From Paenibacillus_V sp046244365 (lineage in GTDB: Bacteria; Bacillota; Bacilli; Paenibacillales; NBRC-103111), in NCBI RefSeq assembly GCF_046244365.1, contig NZ_CP176395.1, positions 5,704,001 to 5,768,000 of the forward strand: DNA of 64,000 bases, given 5' to 3'. Position 1 is the first letter of the stretch, and each line of letters begins with the position of its first letter. The translations under genes and the position numbers were made by a program. Under the pieces are notes generated by a model. That model was not told where the DNA came from. It saw only the letters and a program-made list of their open reading frames with translations, and did no database searches. Positions 43,616 to 52,605 of this stretch are shown here, one piece after another.

Positions 43616-45979
43616 TTACATCCCTAACGGACCCGGGGGATTGTCCGGCGTATGGCCTTTCGCCAGCCCGTGCGTCGTCTTCTCCCAATAGAACGGCTTC
43701 GTAATGAGCTGCCAAGCCGCTTTAAATGCGGCGATACTCATCAATACCCAGTAGATCGGCGTAAGAAGCGCGTATTTCACGAGCCGATAGGAAAATACTT
43801 GCTGACGCTTCTTCTCCAAATCCTCGATGACCCAATAAATGCCGGCAACATTGCTGAACACGAACAAAAAATTGCCGATGAAAAATTCGGCAGCCGCCAA
43901 GTAATAGATGGCCCCCGGGAAAAATTGTTTAATGATCGCCAGCTTCCAGCCGTACCAAAGCAGCAGCATCAGCCAGTATCCGGGGTTCAGAAGCGGCAGA
44001 AGCGGCGTCGCCAACACCATCACCTGAAAGCCGAAGAAGCCTTTCGTGCCAAGCTCCCGCCACAACCGCAGAGGGTTTCGCATATGGACGAGCCATGTTT
44101 GCATGTAGCCTTTAATCCAGCGCGAACGCTGCCGAATCCAATTGCCGACGCGGCTGTTCGCCTCTTCCCACGTACGCGAGTCGACGATGGCCGTCGTATA
44201 GCCCGACTTGTACAACCGGATGCCGAGATCGGCATCCTCCGTTACGTTGTACGGATCCCATGCGTTAATTTCGCGTAGGACCGACATTTTGAAATGATTG
44301 GAGGTTCCGCCCAGCGGAATCGGAATATCAAGCTGCATGACGCCGGGAAGCAGCAGCTCGAACCACATGCTGTACTCATGCGTAAACCACCTGGTGAGCA
44401 AATTCTGATTGCTGTTGAAATAGTTCAGCTTGGCCTGGATGCAGACGCAGCGGTCGGGGCTCTTGAGAAACGCCGCATGCACCTTTTTCAATTGATCCGG
44501 ATCCGGACGGTCTTCCGCGTCATAAATGACCACGTATTCTCCCCGCGCCCGTATGAGCCCGTAGTTGCACGCTTTCGGCTTCGTCTTGGGCAAGCTATGG
44601 GGAACGACGATCGTCGTGTAATAGGCAGGCAGTCGCATGCTGGCCAGAAGCTCTTGCGCTTCGATGTCGTCTTGCTCGATGAGAAGCCTGACATCCAGCT
44701 TCGCCTTGGGATAATCGAGCCGTTCGATATTTTCCAGAAGATGCGGAATAACTTGACTTTCCTTGTACATGGGAACGAGAATCGTATAAATCGGCAGCGA
44801 TTTCTCGTCGATCGCCGCAATCTGTTCATCGGTAAAACGGAGCTGCGCATCGGAGCGCGCCCCGTAAGCGATGATCGTAAACTTGAATATCGTCATCGTG
44901 AAATAAAAAAGTTGAACGGCGATATTGAGCCCGATCAGCGTCCGCGTGAAATCCGCGAAAAAGCCGATGACGAGCATAACGACCATAACCCCCAGCGCCG
45001 CCAGCTGCAGCCGCGTAAACGTAACATGCGCCGAGTTTTCGGGCTGCTCCTCCACAAGCTTCCGGGTGCTTTCCTGCATCAGCTCCGACTCGTACACATT
45101 TTTCCAGAAAAACTCCATTTCCTCGCGCGTTGCAAGCACCTGCTCGATCGGCATTTGCAAATACCCTTCGATGGAACGTGCCGCTTCCGTTTCCAGCGGG
45201 GTGCCTACCGCGACCAAAAACCGGTTATTGTCCTGATTAATGACGACCGCGTCAAAGCTTCGCGCCATCTGCTCCGGCAGCTTAGGCACCTCATCGAACG
45301 AAAACTCGCTGCCCACGCGTCCAATGCTGTTCTGCGTGGCGATGAAACGGTACAGCTTCTCCGGTTCGAGAATACGAAGCGCGAGCAAAATATCGCCCAG
45401 CAAGCCTCCGCTTTTTTGCTGGAATTGGAGCGCCTTCTGCAGCTGTTCCTCCGTAATCTCGCCCGCCTCCAGCAGCATGTCGCCAAGACGCCCTTTCTTC
45501 GGCATCTGGCCTGCCAGCCGTTCAAGCTGTTCCTTCGGCAGAAACCCTTTCTCGATCATAATATCGCCGAGACGGCCGCCGTACTTCTCCTGATGCGCCA
45601 TGGCGTCATCCAACTGCTCCGTACTGACATACCCCTCGGAAACCAGCTTGTCCCCGAGACGAAATAACCGTCCGGTTCTCATACCCGGATCGGAACCGGT
45701 TGAAACCGGCGGCTTTTGCAGAGCGTTCGGCTGAAGGCCGCTTCGGTCCATCATGATCAGTTTCCGCTCCATGAGCTCGTCAATCCTGCCCTTGCGACGC
45801 GCAATTTCATCTTCGAGCCGCTCAAGCTCCCCTAGAAGCTCCGCCAGCCTCTGTGCGCTCGCGGCTTCAAATTCGCGCTGCTTGCGCTTTTGGGCAGTCA
45901 GCTCGGACTCGAGCATTTGAATGGCTTCATTCGCGCGCTTGCGGCTAATCCCGAACAACCGGGTGGGGAATTTCCTCAT
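43616..45979 (-). CDS. MshEN-GT2 membrane glycosyltransferase (NfrB/BcsA-like)
   Basis: The 787-residue protein has an N-terminal coiled coil (about 15-78), a domain of four consecutive MshEN-type half-repeats starting RLGD at 107, 136 and 164 and LLGD at 193 (RLGDxxxxxGxxxxxQL pattern), a pair of transmembrane helices around 330-375, a GT-A domain (YDAEDRPDPDQL, TEDADLGIRLYKSGY, QRSRWIKGYMQT, the latter a QxxRW motif of processive synthases), and more membrane helices. MshEN domains bind c-di-GMP, so export or synthesis of a polysaccharide under c-di-GMP control is likely. NfrB has its MshEN part at the C terminus; here it is N-terminal. Start overlaps the stop of the upstream coiled-coil gene (ATGA). 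Confidence 0.85.
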   Translation of the reverse strand: MRKFPTRLFGISRKRANEAIQMLESELTAQKRKQREFEAASAQRLAELLGELERLEDEIARRKGRIDELMERKLIMMDRSGLQPNALQKPPVSTGSDPGMRTGRLFRLGDKLVSEGYVSTEQLDDAMAHQEKYGGRLGDIMIEKGFLPKEQLERLAGQMPKKGRLGDMLLEAGEITEEQLQKALQFQQKSGGLLGDILLALRILEPEKLYRFIATQNSIGRVGSEFSFDEVPKLPEQMARSFDAVVINQDNNRFLVAVGTPLETEAARSIEGYLQMPIEQVLATREEMEFFWKNVYESELMQESTRKLVEEQPENSAHVTFTRLQLAALGVMVVMLVIGFFADFTRTLIGLNIAVQLFYFTMTIFKFTIIAYGARSDAQLRFTDEQIAAIDEKSLPIYTILVPMYKESQVIPHLLENIERLDYPKAKLDVRLLIEQDDIEAQELLASMRLPAYYTTIVVPHSLPKTKPKACNYGLIRARGEYVVIYDAEDRPDPDQLKKVHAAFLKSPDRCVCIQAKLNYFNSNQNLLTRWFTHEYSMWFELLLPGVMQLDIPIPLGGTSNHFKMSVLREINAWDPYNVTEDADLGIRLYKSGYTTAIVDSRTWEEANSRVGNWIRQRSRWIKGYMQTWLVHMRNPLRLWRELGTKGFFGFQVMVLATPLLPLLNPGYWLMLLLWYGWKLAIIKQFFPGAIYYLAAAEFFIGNFLFVFSNVAGIYWVIEDLEKKRQQVFSYRLVKYALLTPIYWVLMSIAAFKAAWQLITKPFYWEKTTHGLAKGHTPDNPPGPLGM

Positions 45980-46212
45980 ACGCGTTCATGGAGCGAAATC
46001 CATTGCTCCAGCCTTTGCTCTTGCCGCGTCAACTCGGCCATTCGGGCTTGCAGTTCCTCCATTCGGCCAGTCAACTCCCGCCGATCCGTCTCATACCGCT
46101 TACGGCTGCGTTCCAGCTCCTGCTCGGCTACGATCATCTCCGTCTCCAGAACGGAGAGATAGCGTTCCACTTTCTCCTTCTCAAATCCGGTTAGCTTTTT
46201 CGAAGCTCTCAT
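45976..46212 (-). CDS. Small coiled-coil protein coupled to the GT2 gene
   Basis: The 78-residue protein is almost all helix with strong heptads: GFEKEKVERYLSVLETEMIV, AEQELERSRKRYETDRRELT, GRMEELQARMAEL. GAGGAG precedes the ATG at 46212; an in-frame ATG 36 bases earlier has no SD. It overlaps the end of the manC remnant by 32 bases and its stop overlaps the start of the GT2 gene. The GT2 protein also begins with a coiled coil, so the two probably interact. The family is not recognised. Confidence 0.7.
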   Translation of the reverse strand: MRASKKLTGFEKEKVERYLSVLETEMIVAEQELERSRKRYETDRRELTGRMEELQARMAELTRQEQRLEQWISLHERV

Positions 46213-47220
46213 GGCTGCATCTCCTCGTTCGAATTTCCAGTGCGACAAGTTTTTTGTCTCCCGCTGTTAAGGAATACCCACCAGAATCCGCTATCCTCTT
46301 GCTCTCTCCCTCATTAATTTCAAAGAAATCATCGTTCGCAACTACCCGTGCGCAGCCTTCCATAACATGCCAAGTTACGGATTCCCCGGTCTCCAGCCAT
46401 CCGCTTATTTGATCGCCATCGGATAACGACAGACGGCTCGTCAGCGTATCGCTTCCTTCGGATCGATACCTATCTATCTCGTGTACGTCCCCCTCGGTAT
46501 TTTCCATGTCAGGCAGAATCGTCTTCAAATTCGCGCTCGCCTTTTTATCCGCAACTAATATGCCTTGATCGGAAGCCACTACCACAACATGATGCAGCCC
46601 CATGACGATAACCGGCACAGCCTGCTTATTAATAACATGAACATCGGAACAATCTTCCGCTAAGACAGCTTGGCCTATGACGTTCTTTGTCATCTGCCCG
46701 GTCAACGAGCACCAGGTGCCGAGGTCCTGCCAGCTGCCGTAATGGGGAAGCATCGCAATGTCGGATTCGAGTTCTACGACTGCGCAATCGAAACTGGTTT
46801 TGGGAAATGCGGTGTAGGAGTTGCGAATGGCTTCAAAGCGGCAGGGGAGTCCTTTCTTTCGAAGGTGTTCCATCAGACAGGTAAGATTATAGGTTCATCC
46901 GGAGTTACGCCGAAAACATCATGCAGATACGTGACGCTTAAGGCAATAGCCGCAAACGTATCCATACGTTCGGGCTCGAGGACGATTCGCACATCCTCGC
47001 CCAGCTGCCGCTTTACGTATATCTCCTGCTCAGCAGAAGTGGCGACCAAACAGCGATCCTGCAAGCCTCTGGCTTTAAACTTTCCCCAGATGTGCTGAAG
47101 CATGGAGATTGGCGAACCGTCTTCTCCGTCCAGAACTTGCAAAAATTGTTTGGATTGACTGTCGTTTGACAACGGCCAGAGACGTTTTCCCGAGCCTCCG
47201 GACAGCAGAACGAACCACAA
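46181..47220 (-). pseudogene. Mannose-1-phosphate guanylyltransferase with internal deletion
   Basis: The N-terminal part (TTG at 47220; LSGGSGKRLWPLSNDSQSKQFL pyrophosphorylase signature, RIVLEPERMDTFAAIALS) is followed at VTPDEPIILPV by TGA. The next frame, starting ATG at 46873 (MEHLRKKGLPCRFEAI), continues with KTSFDCAVVE, GSWQDLGTWCSLTGQM and a cupin-like C-terminal part. About 100 residues of the normal middle (the DPYVD to FRLD segment with metal/sugar contacts) are absent. The GDP-mannose enzyme is therefore inactive as one chain. A TATAAT box is at 47308-47303. An AGGGGGTGG SD precedes the TTG. The gene would have supplied GDP-mannose for the polysaccharide group. Confidence 0.75.
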
Positions 47221-47456
47221 TACTTCCACCCCCCGCGTTAACCGGAAAACGATTATCGCCAAATCATTATCACGATTACTACTTTCATCCTAATTTCATA
47301 CCATTATATCACGATATATAGGACTTTTGTCATATGCTAGTTTTGTGTCTTTTGTCACATTATTCCTCGATATTTGTCGGAAATATGGCGGTGCCTTATA
47401 GTATGCGTATGTACATAGCCGTATGTTACCGTACCTGCCAAACATGCAAAAAATAA

Positions 47457-47482
47457 AAAGCCGGCGGAAATCCGCCGGCTTT
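47457..47482. terminator. Terminator after leuS
   Basis: AAAGCCGGCGGA and TCCGCCGGCTTT form a perfect 12-bp stem with a two-base loop. The minus strand has TTTTTATTTTTT behind it. The plus strand side is followed by only a short T-run. Confidence 0.9.
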
Positions 47483-47496
47483 CTTACGATACGATC

Positions 47497-49944
47497 TTAT
47501 CCAACCACCAAATTGACCAGCTTTCCTTTGACTGCGATTACTTTGCGAACGGATTTGCCCGCCATGGCATCCTTCACTTTATCGAGCGACTGCGCGAGCT
47601 CCTGCATGGAAGCTTCGTCCATATCGGCCGGGATCGCTACCCGTTCAACGATCTTGCCGTTGACCTGGACTACGATCTCCACCTCGTTGTCGACCGTCCA
47701 AGCCTCGTCGTACTGCGGCCAAGGCTCGTAGCTGACGCTTTCCGCATGGCCGAGACGCTCCCACAATTCTTCCGCAATGTGCGGAGCGGTTGGGGACAGC
47801 ATCTGCACGAAATGCTTCATGGCCGAACGCGGCAGCTTCTCCGTTTTGTAAGCGTCATTGACGAATATCATCATTTGGCTGATCGCCGTATTGAAACGGA
47901 GCGCGTCGTAGTCCTCGGTCACTTTCTTCACCGTTTTGTGCCACGTTTTCTTGAAGGCTTCGCTCGTTTGCGACTCATCGTCGACGATTTTGCCGCTTAA
48001 GGTACCGTCTTCATTCACGAACAACCGCCAAACCCTGCTCAAGAACCGGAATGATCCCTCTACGCCGTTTACGTTCCAAGGCTTTGTCGCTTCCAGCGGC
48101 CCCATAAACATTTCGTACATCCGCAGCGTATCCGCGCCGTATTCGTTTACGATTTCGTCCGGGTTGATGACGTTGCCGCGCGATTTACTCATTTTCTCGT
48201 TGTTTTCGCCGAGAATCATGCCTTGGTTGACCAGCTTGTAGAATGGCTCCTTCGTCGACACGACGCCCAGATCGTACAATACCTTATGCCAGAACCTCGC
48301 ATATAGCAAGTGAAGCACCGCATGCTCCGCTCCGCCGATGTACAAATCGACAGGCAACCATTCCTTCTGCTTCTCCGGCGAACAGAGCTGCTCGTCGTTA
48401 TGCGGATCGATAAAGCGCAAATAATACCAGCAGCTGCCGGCCCATTGCGGCATCGTATTCGTTTCGCGGCGCGCCTTCATGCCGGTTTCCGGATCGATCG
48501 TGTTGACCCATTCCTCAACGGTAGCCAGCGGCGATTCGCCGGTTCCCGACGGCGTAATTTGCTCGACATCCGGCAGCAAGAGAGGAAGCTGCTCCAACGG
48601 AACGGTTTTCATCGTGCCGTCTTCCAGATGCAGAATCGGAATCGGTTCTCCCCAGTAACGCTGGCGGCTAAACAGCCAGTCGCGAAGACGATACGTCACT
48701 TTGCCCTTGCCTTTGCCGTTTGCTTCCAGCCATTCGATCATAGCGGCAATCGCTTTCTCGTTGCTCAGGCCGTTCAGGAAGTCCGAATTGACGTGCTCCC
48801 CATCGCCCGCATAAGCGGCTTCCGCCAAGTTGCCGCCTTGAACGACTTCAATAATCGGAAGGTCGAACTGCTTCGCAAACGCGTAGTCCCGCTCGTCATG
48901 GCCGGGAACCGCCATAATCGCGCCAGTCCCGTAACCGGCCAGCACATAATCGGCAATCCAGATCGGCACTTTCGCTCCATTAACCGGATTCACCGCATAA
49001 GCACCGGTAAACACGCCGGTTTTATCCTTAGCGAGGTCGGTACGTTCCAGGTCGCTTTTACGTGCGGCTTTGTCCTGATAATCCTCTATGGAGCCTTTCT
49101 GTTCGGCCGTCGTAATGACTTTAACCAGTTCATGCTCCGGCGCCAGTACGCAATAAGTCGCACCGAACAAGGTGTCGGGCCGGGTCGTAAATACCGTAAG
49201 CGAGGCGTCATGCCCGTCGATCGCGAATTGTACTTCCGCTCCCTTCGATTTTCCGATCCAGTTGCGCTGCATGTCTTTAATGCTTTCCGACCAGTCCAGC
49301 TCCTCCAGGTCTTCCAGCAGCCGCTCCGCATACTCGGTAATTTTCAGAATCCACTGCCGCATGGGCTTGCGGATGACCGGATGGTTTCCGCGTTCGCTCA
49401 AGCCGTCGATCACTTCTTCGTTGGCCAGAACCGTACCGAGTGCCGGGCACCAGTTAACCGGCACTTCGTCGACGTAGGCAAGGCCTTTGTTATACAACTG
49501 GATAAAAATCCATTGCGTCCATTTGTAGTAATCCGGGTCGGTCGTGCTAATTTCGCGGTCCCAGTCGTACGAGAAGCCGAGCGACTTGATTTGACGGCGG
49601 AAATTGTTAATGTTCTCTACGGTAATATCGCGCGGATGACGTCCGGTTTGCAGCGCGTACTGCTCGGCCGGCAATCCGAACGCGTCCCAGCCCATCGGAT
49701 GCAGCACGTTGAAGCCGCGCATCCTTTTGAAGCGCGAAACGATGTCCGTCGCCGTGTAGCCCTCTGGGTGACCGACGTGAAGTCCCGCTCCCGACGGATA
49801 CGGAAACATGTCGAGCGCGTAAAATTTCGGTTTATCGACGTTCTCCTGCACTTTGAACGTTTTATTCGCATCCCAGTACTGCTGCCATTTCGGCTCCAAT
49901 ACGGACGGCTGATACCCTTGCTGTTCTTTGCCTTCCTGCACCAT
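47497..49944 (-). CDS. leuS: Leucyl-tRNA synthetase
   Basis: The 815-residue class I synthetase charges tRNA-Leu. The HIGH-type motif is PYPSGAGLHVGHPEGYT, the KMSKS motif is NNEKMSKSRGN, and the CP1 editing domain contains VFTTRPDTLFGATYCVLAPEH. The C-terminal anticodon region ends NGKIVERVAIPAD... with VIAVKGKLVNLVVG. The start at 49944 (MVQEGKEQQGYQPSVLEPKWQQYW) follows GGAGGA; 15 further residues of an in-frame upstream reading are not needed. It is preceded by a T-box leader with a Leu (CTC) specifier. Confidence 0.97.
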   Translation of the reverse strand: MVQEGKEQQGYQPSVLEPKWQQYWDANKTFKVQENVDKPKFYALDMFPYPSGAGLHVGHPEGYTATDIVSRFKRMRGFNVLHPMGWDAFGLPAEQYALQTGRHPRDITVENINNFRRQIKSLGFSYDWDREISTTDPDYYKWTQWIFIQLYNKGLAYVDEVPVNWCPALGTVLANEEVIDGLSERGNHPVIRKPMRQWILKITEYAERLLEDLEELDWSESIKDMQRNWIGKSKGAEVQFAIDGHDASLTVFTTRPDTLFGATYCVLAPEHELVKVITTAEQKGSIEDYQDKAARKSDLERTDLAKDKTGVFTGAYAVNPVNGAKVPIWIADYVLAGYGTGAIMAVPGHDERDYAFAKQFDLPIIEVVQGGNLAEAAYAGDGEHVNSDFLNGLSNEKAIAAMIEWLEANGKGKGKVTYRLRDWLFSRQRYWGEPIPILHLEDGTMKTVPLEQLPLLLPDVEQITPSGTGESPLATVEEWVNTIDPETGMKARRETNTMPQWAGSCWYYLRFIDPHNDEQLCSPEKQKEWLPVDLYIGGAEHAVLHLLYARFWHKVLYDLGVVSTKEPFYKLVNQGMILGENNEKMSKSRGNVINPDEIVNEYGADTLRMYEMFMGPLEATKPWNVNGVEGSFRFLSRVWRLFVNEDGTLSGKIVDDESQTSEAFKKTWHKTVKKVTEDYDALRFNTAISQMMIFVNDAYKTEKLPRSAMKHFVQMLSPTAPHIAEELWERLGHAESVSYEPWPQYDEAWTVDNEVEIVVQVNGKIVERVAIPADMDEASMQELAQSLDKVKDAMAGKSVRKVIAVKGKLVNLVVG

Positions 49945-50030
49945 AATACTTCCTCCTAATGTGATCTCCGCTGTCTTTCGTTTATTCAAACCGATAGGAC
50001 GAGGAGCCTGATTAATCGTTCTTGAAGCAA

Positions 50031-50290
50031 AAAAACCTCCGTCGCTAGCGCAAAGGCTAGGGACGAGAGGTTGAATTCCCGTGGTACCACCCTAGTTGAC
50101 ACGAACGAATACTTGCGTTCATGCCCACTCAGACGCCTTTAACGCAGGCATACGATCAGGTTGCGGGACCGATTGACCGTTCCCGTTCACCGTCTGGCTC
50201 GAAGGCGAGTTCGCTTCGCTCATTTACCGGCTTGCACCGCCTGCACCGGCTCTCTGAAAAATGAGTTCGCAGCTACTACTCCTTGTCACT
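50031..50290 (-). promoter_or_regulatory. T-box leader of leuS, Leu specifier
   Basis: On the minus strand the AG box and GA motif AGAGAGCCGGTG occur early, then stem I with the specifier-loop GAACTCGCC, giving CTC (Leu) at 50209-50207. The T-box element AGGGTGGTACCACGG lies at 50093-50079, and the terminator (CCTCTCGTCCCTAGCC paired with GGCTAG...GGAGG and a T-run) at 50072-50031. Uncharged tRNA-Leu should stabilise the antiterminator and turn on leuS. Confidence 0.95.
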
Positions 50291-50318
50291 GCCTTACTCT
50301 ATTCCAACATTTCCTTTG

Positions 50319-50348
50319 ATTATAGGGAAAAATGGCGTTTGCTGTCAA
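50319..50348 (-). promoter_or_regulatory. Sigma-A promoter of leuS
   Basis: Perfect TTGACA (50348-50343) and TATAAT (50324-50319) hexamers are 18 bases apart on the minus strand, directly before the T-box leader. Confidence 0.9.
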
Positions 50349-50424
50349 GCCGGCCGGCAAACAATCCTAATCGGCTGAGCACGAGGAACGGCGCTTCAAC
50401 CGATACGCGCTTTAATCCGGGATC

Positions 50425-51231
50425 TTATCCCTTGCAAGCTACATAAAAAATACGCTGCGTCTTCTCATCCGGCTGCTCCCAGCCGAAATCCGCAAAACTC
50501 GATACGCTCGCAAAACCCGCCTCCAGCAGCTTGCTCTTCACCCATTCCTCCGGGTAAGCGCGCTGGATATGAGACTCCTCGAACCGGCGAAAACGGTCAC
50601 GGGAGGCTCCGCCGTCGCTCGCGTTCCGTCCCTCTTGACTGTCGGATTCCATCAAGGTCTCGCTGACAAAAAACGTGATCTGATGCTCGACTTCCTGTCT
50701 TCGATCGTCCCATTCGCTCGTCCAGAGGTATGCGATCTCTTCCTCATCAAGCAGGAACGGCTGCGACTCGGCGTACGCATGCAGCTGATTAGGCGTATGC
50801 ATGTCGAAGACGAACAAACCTTTCGGATTGAGCGCATCGAACGTCTGCCGGAACGTACGGATAAGATCTCTCTCTTCCAGCAAATAATTCATGCAATCGC
50901 AGAACGATACGACGGCGTCCACACGACTCGGCAGCTGCCAATGGCGCATGTCCTGCTTGAGCCAAACCGGACCTCGACCGGCGTTTCCGAAAACGGCGTC
51001 GCTTTTTTGCTGCGCGATCGCGAGCATGTCCTCCGAAATATCGATGCCCGTTACCTGAAAGCCTTGCCCGGCCATCGGGACGGCGATCGTCCCCGTTCCG
51101 CAGCCGAGGTCGACGACGGTCGCCGGCCTGCCGAACCTTCTCCAGCAATCGTCCGCGAAACGAAGCCAGTCCGCATATGGCATGTCCGCCATCAAACGAT
51201 CATAGACGGAGGCAAATTGCCGATAGGCCAT
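50425..51231 (-). CDS. yqeM: Class I SAM-dependent methyltransferase (YqeM)
   Basis: The 268-residue protein has the Rossmann SAM site VVDLGCGTGTIAVPMAG, the acidic end of beta-2 TGIDISEDMLAIAQQK, and beta-4 VDAVVSFCDCMNYL. It is downstream of rsfS in the yqe cluster, as in Bacillus, with cvfB between. Substrate unknown. The C-terminal half (DRRQEVEHQITFFVSETLMES) is longer than minimal methyltransferases, as in YqeM. AAAGGACG precedes the ATG. Confidence 0.85.
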   Translation of the reverse strand: MAYRQFASVYDRLMADMPYADWLRFADDCWRRFGRPATVVDLGCGTGTIAVPMAGQGFQVTGIDISEDMLAIAQQKSDAVFGNAGRGPVWLKQDMRHWQLPSRVDAVVSFCDCMNYLLEERDLIRTFRQTFDALNPKGLFVFDMHTPNQLHAYAESQPFLLDEEEIAYLWTSEWDDRRQEVEHQITFFVSETLMESDSQEGRNASDGGASRDRFRRFEESHIQRAYPEEWVKSKLLEAGFASVSSFADFGWEQPDEKTQRIFYVACKG

Positions 51232-51253
51232 CGTTCGTCACGTCCTTTCGCTT

Positions 51254-52156
51254 TCAAGCAGGATCATTGCTCTCCCCATCCTGCTGCTTCAAATACGTCC
51301 AATTTTCCTTCTGCTCGATCAGGCCTTCCTTCATGAGCTTGCCTAGCGCTCTCTTGAAAGCCCCTTTGCTCATATGGAATTTGGACGTAATAATGTCGGA
51401 AGGCGTCGCGTCGGAATACGGCATCGACTGGTTCGGACGCTCCCGCAAGTAGTCCATAATGACGTCGGCGTCTGCGCCTTGACTGACATGCTTCGGCTGC
51501 CGCATCGAAAGATTGACTCTTCCGTCTTCGCGGATAAATGCGATACGCACCTTGATCTCCTCGCCTACCCGAGGCAAGCCTACCCGTTCCGTTGCGTGGA
51601 CCATGCCGAGAGCGCCAAAACCGAGCACGCCCCCGTCGACCACGGCGAACGTCCCGACCTGGAGCGATTTGTATACGCGAGCGGAACGCCATTCGTTCTT
51701 CCAAGAGGTCGGAGCGTGGAAAACCATGTCCGCCAGTTCCGGCTCGCCGGCCAGCCTGGCGATCAGCCGCCCTTGCTTATCGTGGGTCATCACCGCATAG
51801 ACGGAATCCCCGACTTGGGGCCGGAGCTCCTTAAGCTCCGGCTGTTCTTTATAGGGCAGCAGCAGTTGCCTGCCGAGTCCCATATCGAGAAAAGCGCCGA
51901 AGCGCGGATGAAGGTCCGCCACCTGCAGAAGCGCCGTTTGTCCCAGCTGCAGCAGCGGTTTGCGCATCGTAGCGGCGAGCCTGTCTTCCGTATCGTAATA
52001 GAGGAAAACATCCGGCTTGTCGCCGATTTTCACGCTGCCGACGATCTCCGTATAGTGCAGGAGCACGTCCTGGTAACCATCGGTCACAAAATATCCGTAT
52101 GGCGATACTTCCCTTGCGACCTCTAGCGATACGGTCGTTCCGGCCGTCATCGTCAT
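51254..52156 (-). CDS. cvfB: S1-domain RNA-binding protein CvfB
   Basis: The 300-residue protein has two or three S1-like OB domains (about residues 1-65, 66-130 and 140-215), for example LGQTALLQVADLHPRFGAFLDMGLGRQLLLPYKE, and a C-terminal winged helix (SDIITSKFHMSKGAFKRALGKLMKEG). CvfB/YitL proteins bind RNA and affect virulence or gene expression in Gram-positive bacteria. The start at 52156 overlaps the rsfS stop (ATGA), indicating translational coupling. Its place between rsfS and yqeM is not the Bacillus arrangement, but is common to the family's habit of joining ribosome-related genes. Confidence 0.85.
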   Translation of the reverse strand: MTMTAGTTVSLEVAREVSPYGYFVTDGYQDVLLHYTEIVGSVKIGDKPDVFLYYDTEDRLAATMRKPLLQLGQTALLQVADLHPRFGAFLDMGLGRQLLLPYKEQPELKELRPQVGDSVYAVMTHDKQGRLIARLAGEPELADMVFHAPTSWKNEWRSARVYKSLQVGTFAVVDGGVLGFGALGMVHATERVGLPRVGEEIKVRIAFIREDGRVNLSMRQPKHVSQGADADVIMDYLRERPNQSMPYSDATPSDIITSKFHMSKGAFKRALGKLMKEGLIEQKENWTYLKQQDGESNDPA

Positions 52157-52500
52157 ACGTTCGCAACCACTTTCGCATCGGACCAAAGCCGCTCGAGATT
52201 ATAGTATTCGCGCTCGTCGCGATGAAAGACGTGAGCGACGACGTCGCCGAGATCGACAAGCACCCAACGCGCCGTGTCCATCCCTTCCAGACCGCGCACG
52301 CGCACGCCGTGCTCCTCCGCTTTTTTGCGGATTTCCGTTGCGATGGCCTGAACCTGCGTCTCCGAATTCCCGTGCACAATTACGAAATAGTCGGCAATCA
52401 GCGAAATGCCTTGCAGATCCAGCGCGACGGGGTTCATTCCTTTTTTATCCTCGGCTGCGCCGTAAACCATTTTCATCAAACGTTCAGGTGTCATGTTCAA
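52153..52500 (-). CDS. rsfS: Ribosomal silencing factor RsfS
   Basis: The 115-residue protein binds ribosomal protein L14 and blocks subunit joining in starved cells. It has the fold motifs ALDLQGISLIADYFVIVHGNSETQVQAIA and GLEGMDTARWVLVDLGDVVAHVFHRDEREYYNLERLW. GGGAGG is nine bases before the TTG at 52500; an ATG at the third codon is possible. Bacillus yqeL is its orthologue, with the same neighbours yqeK and yqeM. Confidence 0.95.
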   Translation of the reverse strand: MNMTPERLMKMVYGAAEDKKGMNPVALDLQGISLIADYFVIVHGNSETQVQAIATEIRKKAEEHGVRVRGLEGMDTARWVLVDLGDVVAHVFHRDEREYYNLERLWSDAKVVANV

Positions 52501-52605
52501 AAACAGCTTCCTCCCTTAATTCCCGCAGCGTAAAGCCGTTCTTTTCGGTTCGTTCTTCCGCTATTCGGGACTTTATTGCTATATCATTTCAAAAGTTCCG
52601 CTCCG

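Noticed and set aside
44294..45667. Plus-strand 457-codon frame opposite the GT2 gene.
   Set aside because: Mirror of a coding gene; no domain or SD.
46181..47220. Broken manC as a simple sequencing frameshift.
   Set aside because: A single base error cannot account for the loss of about 100 residues between the two parts.
48310..49959. Plus-strand 549-codon frame opposite leuS.
   Set aside because: Composition mirror of leuS with no SD and no domain.
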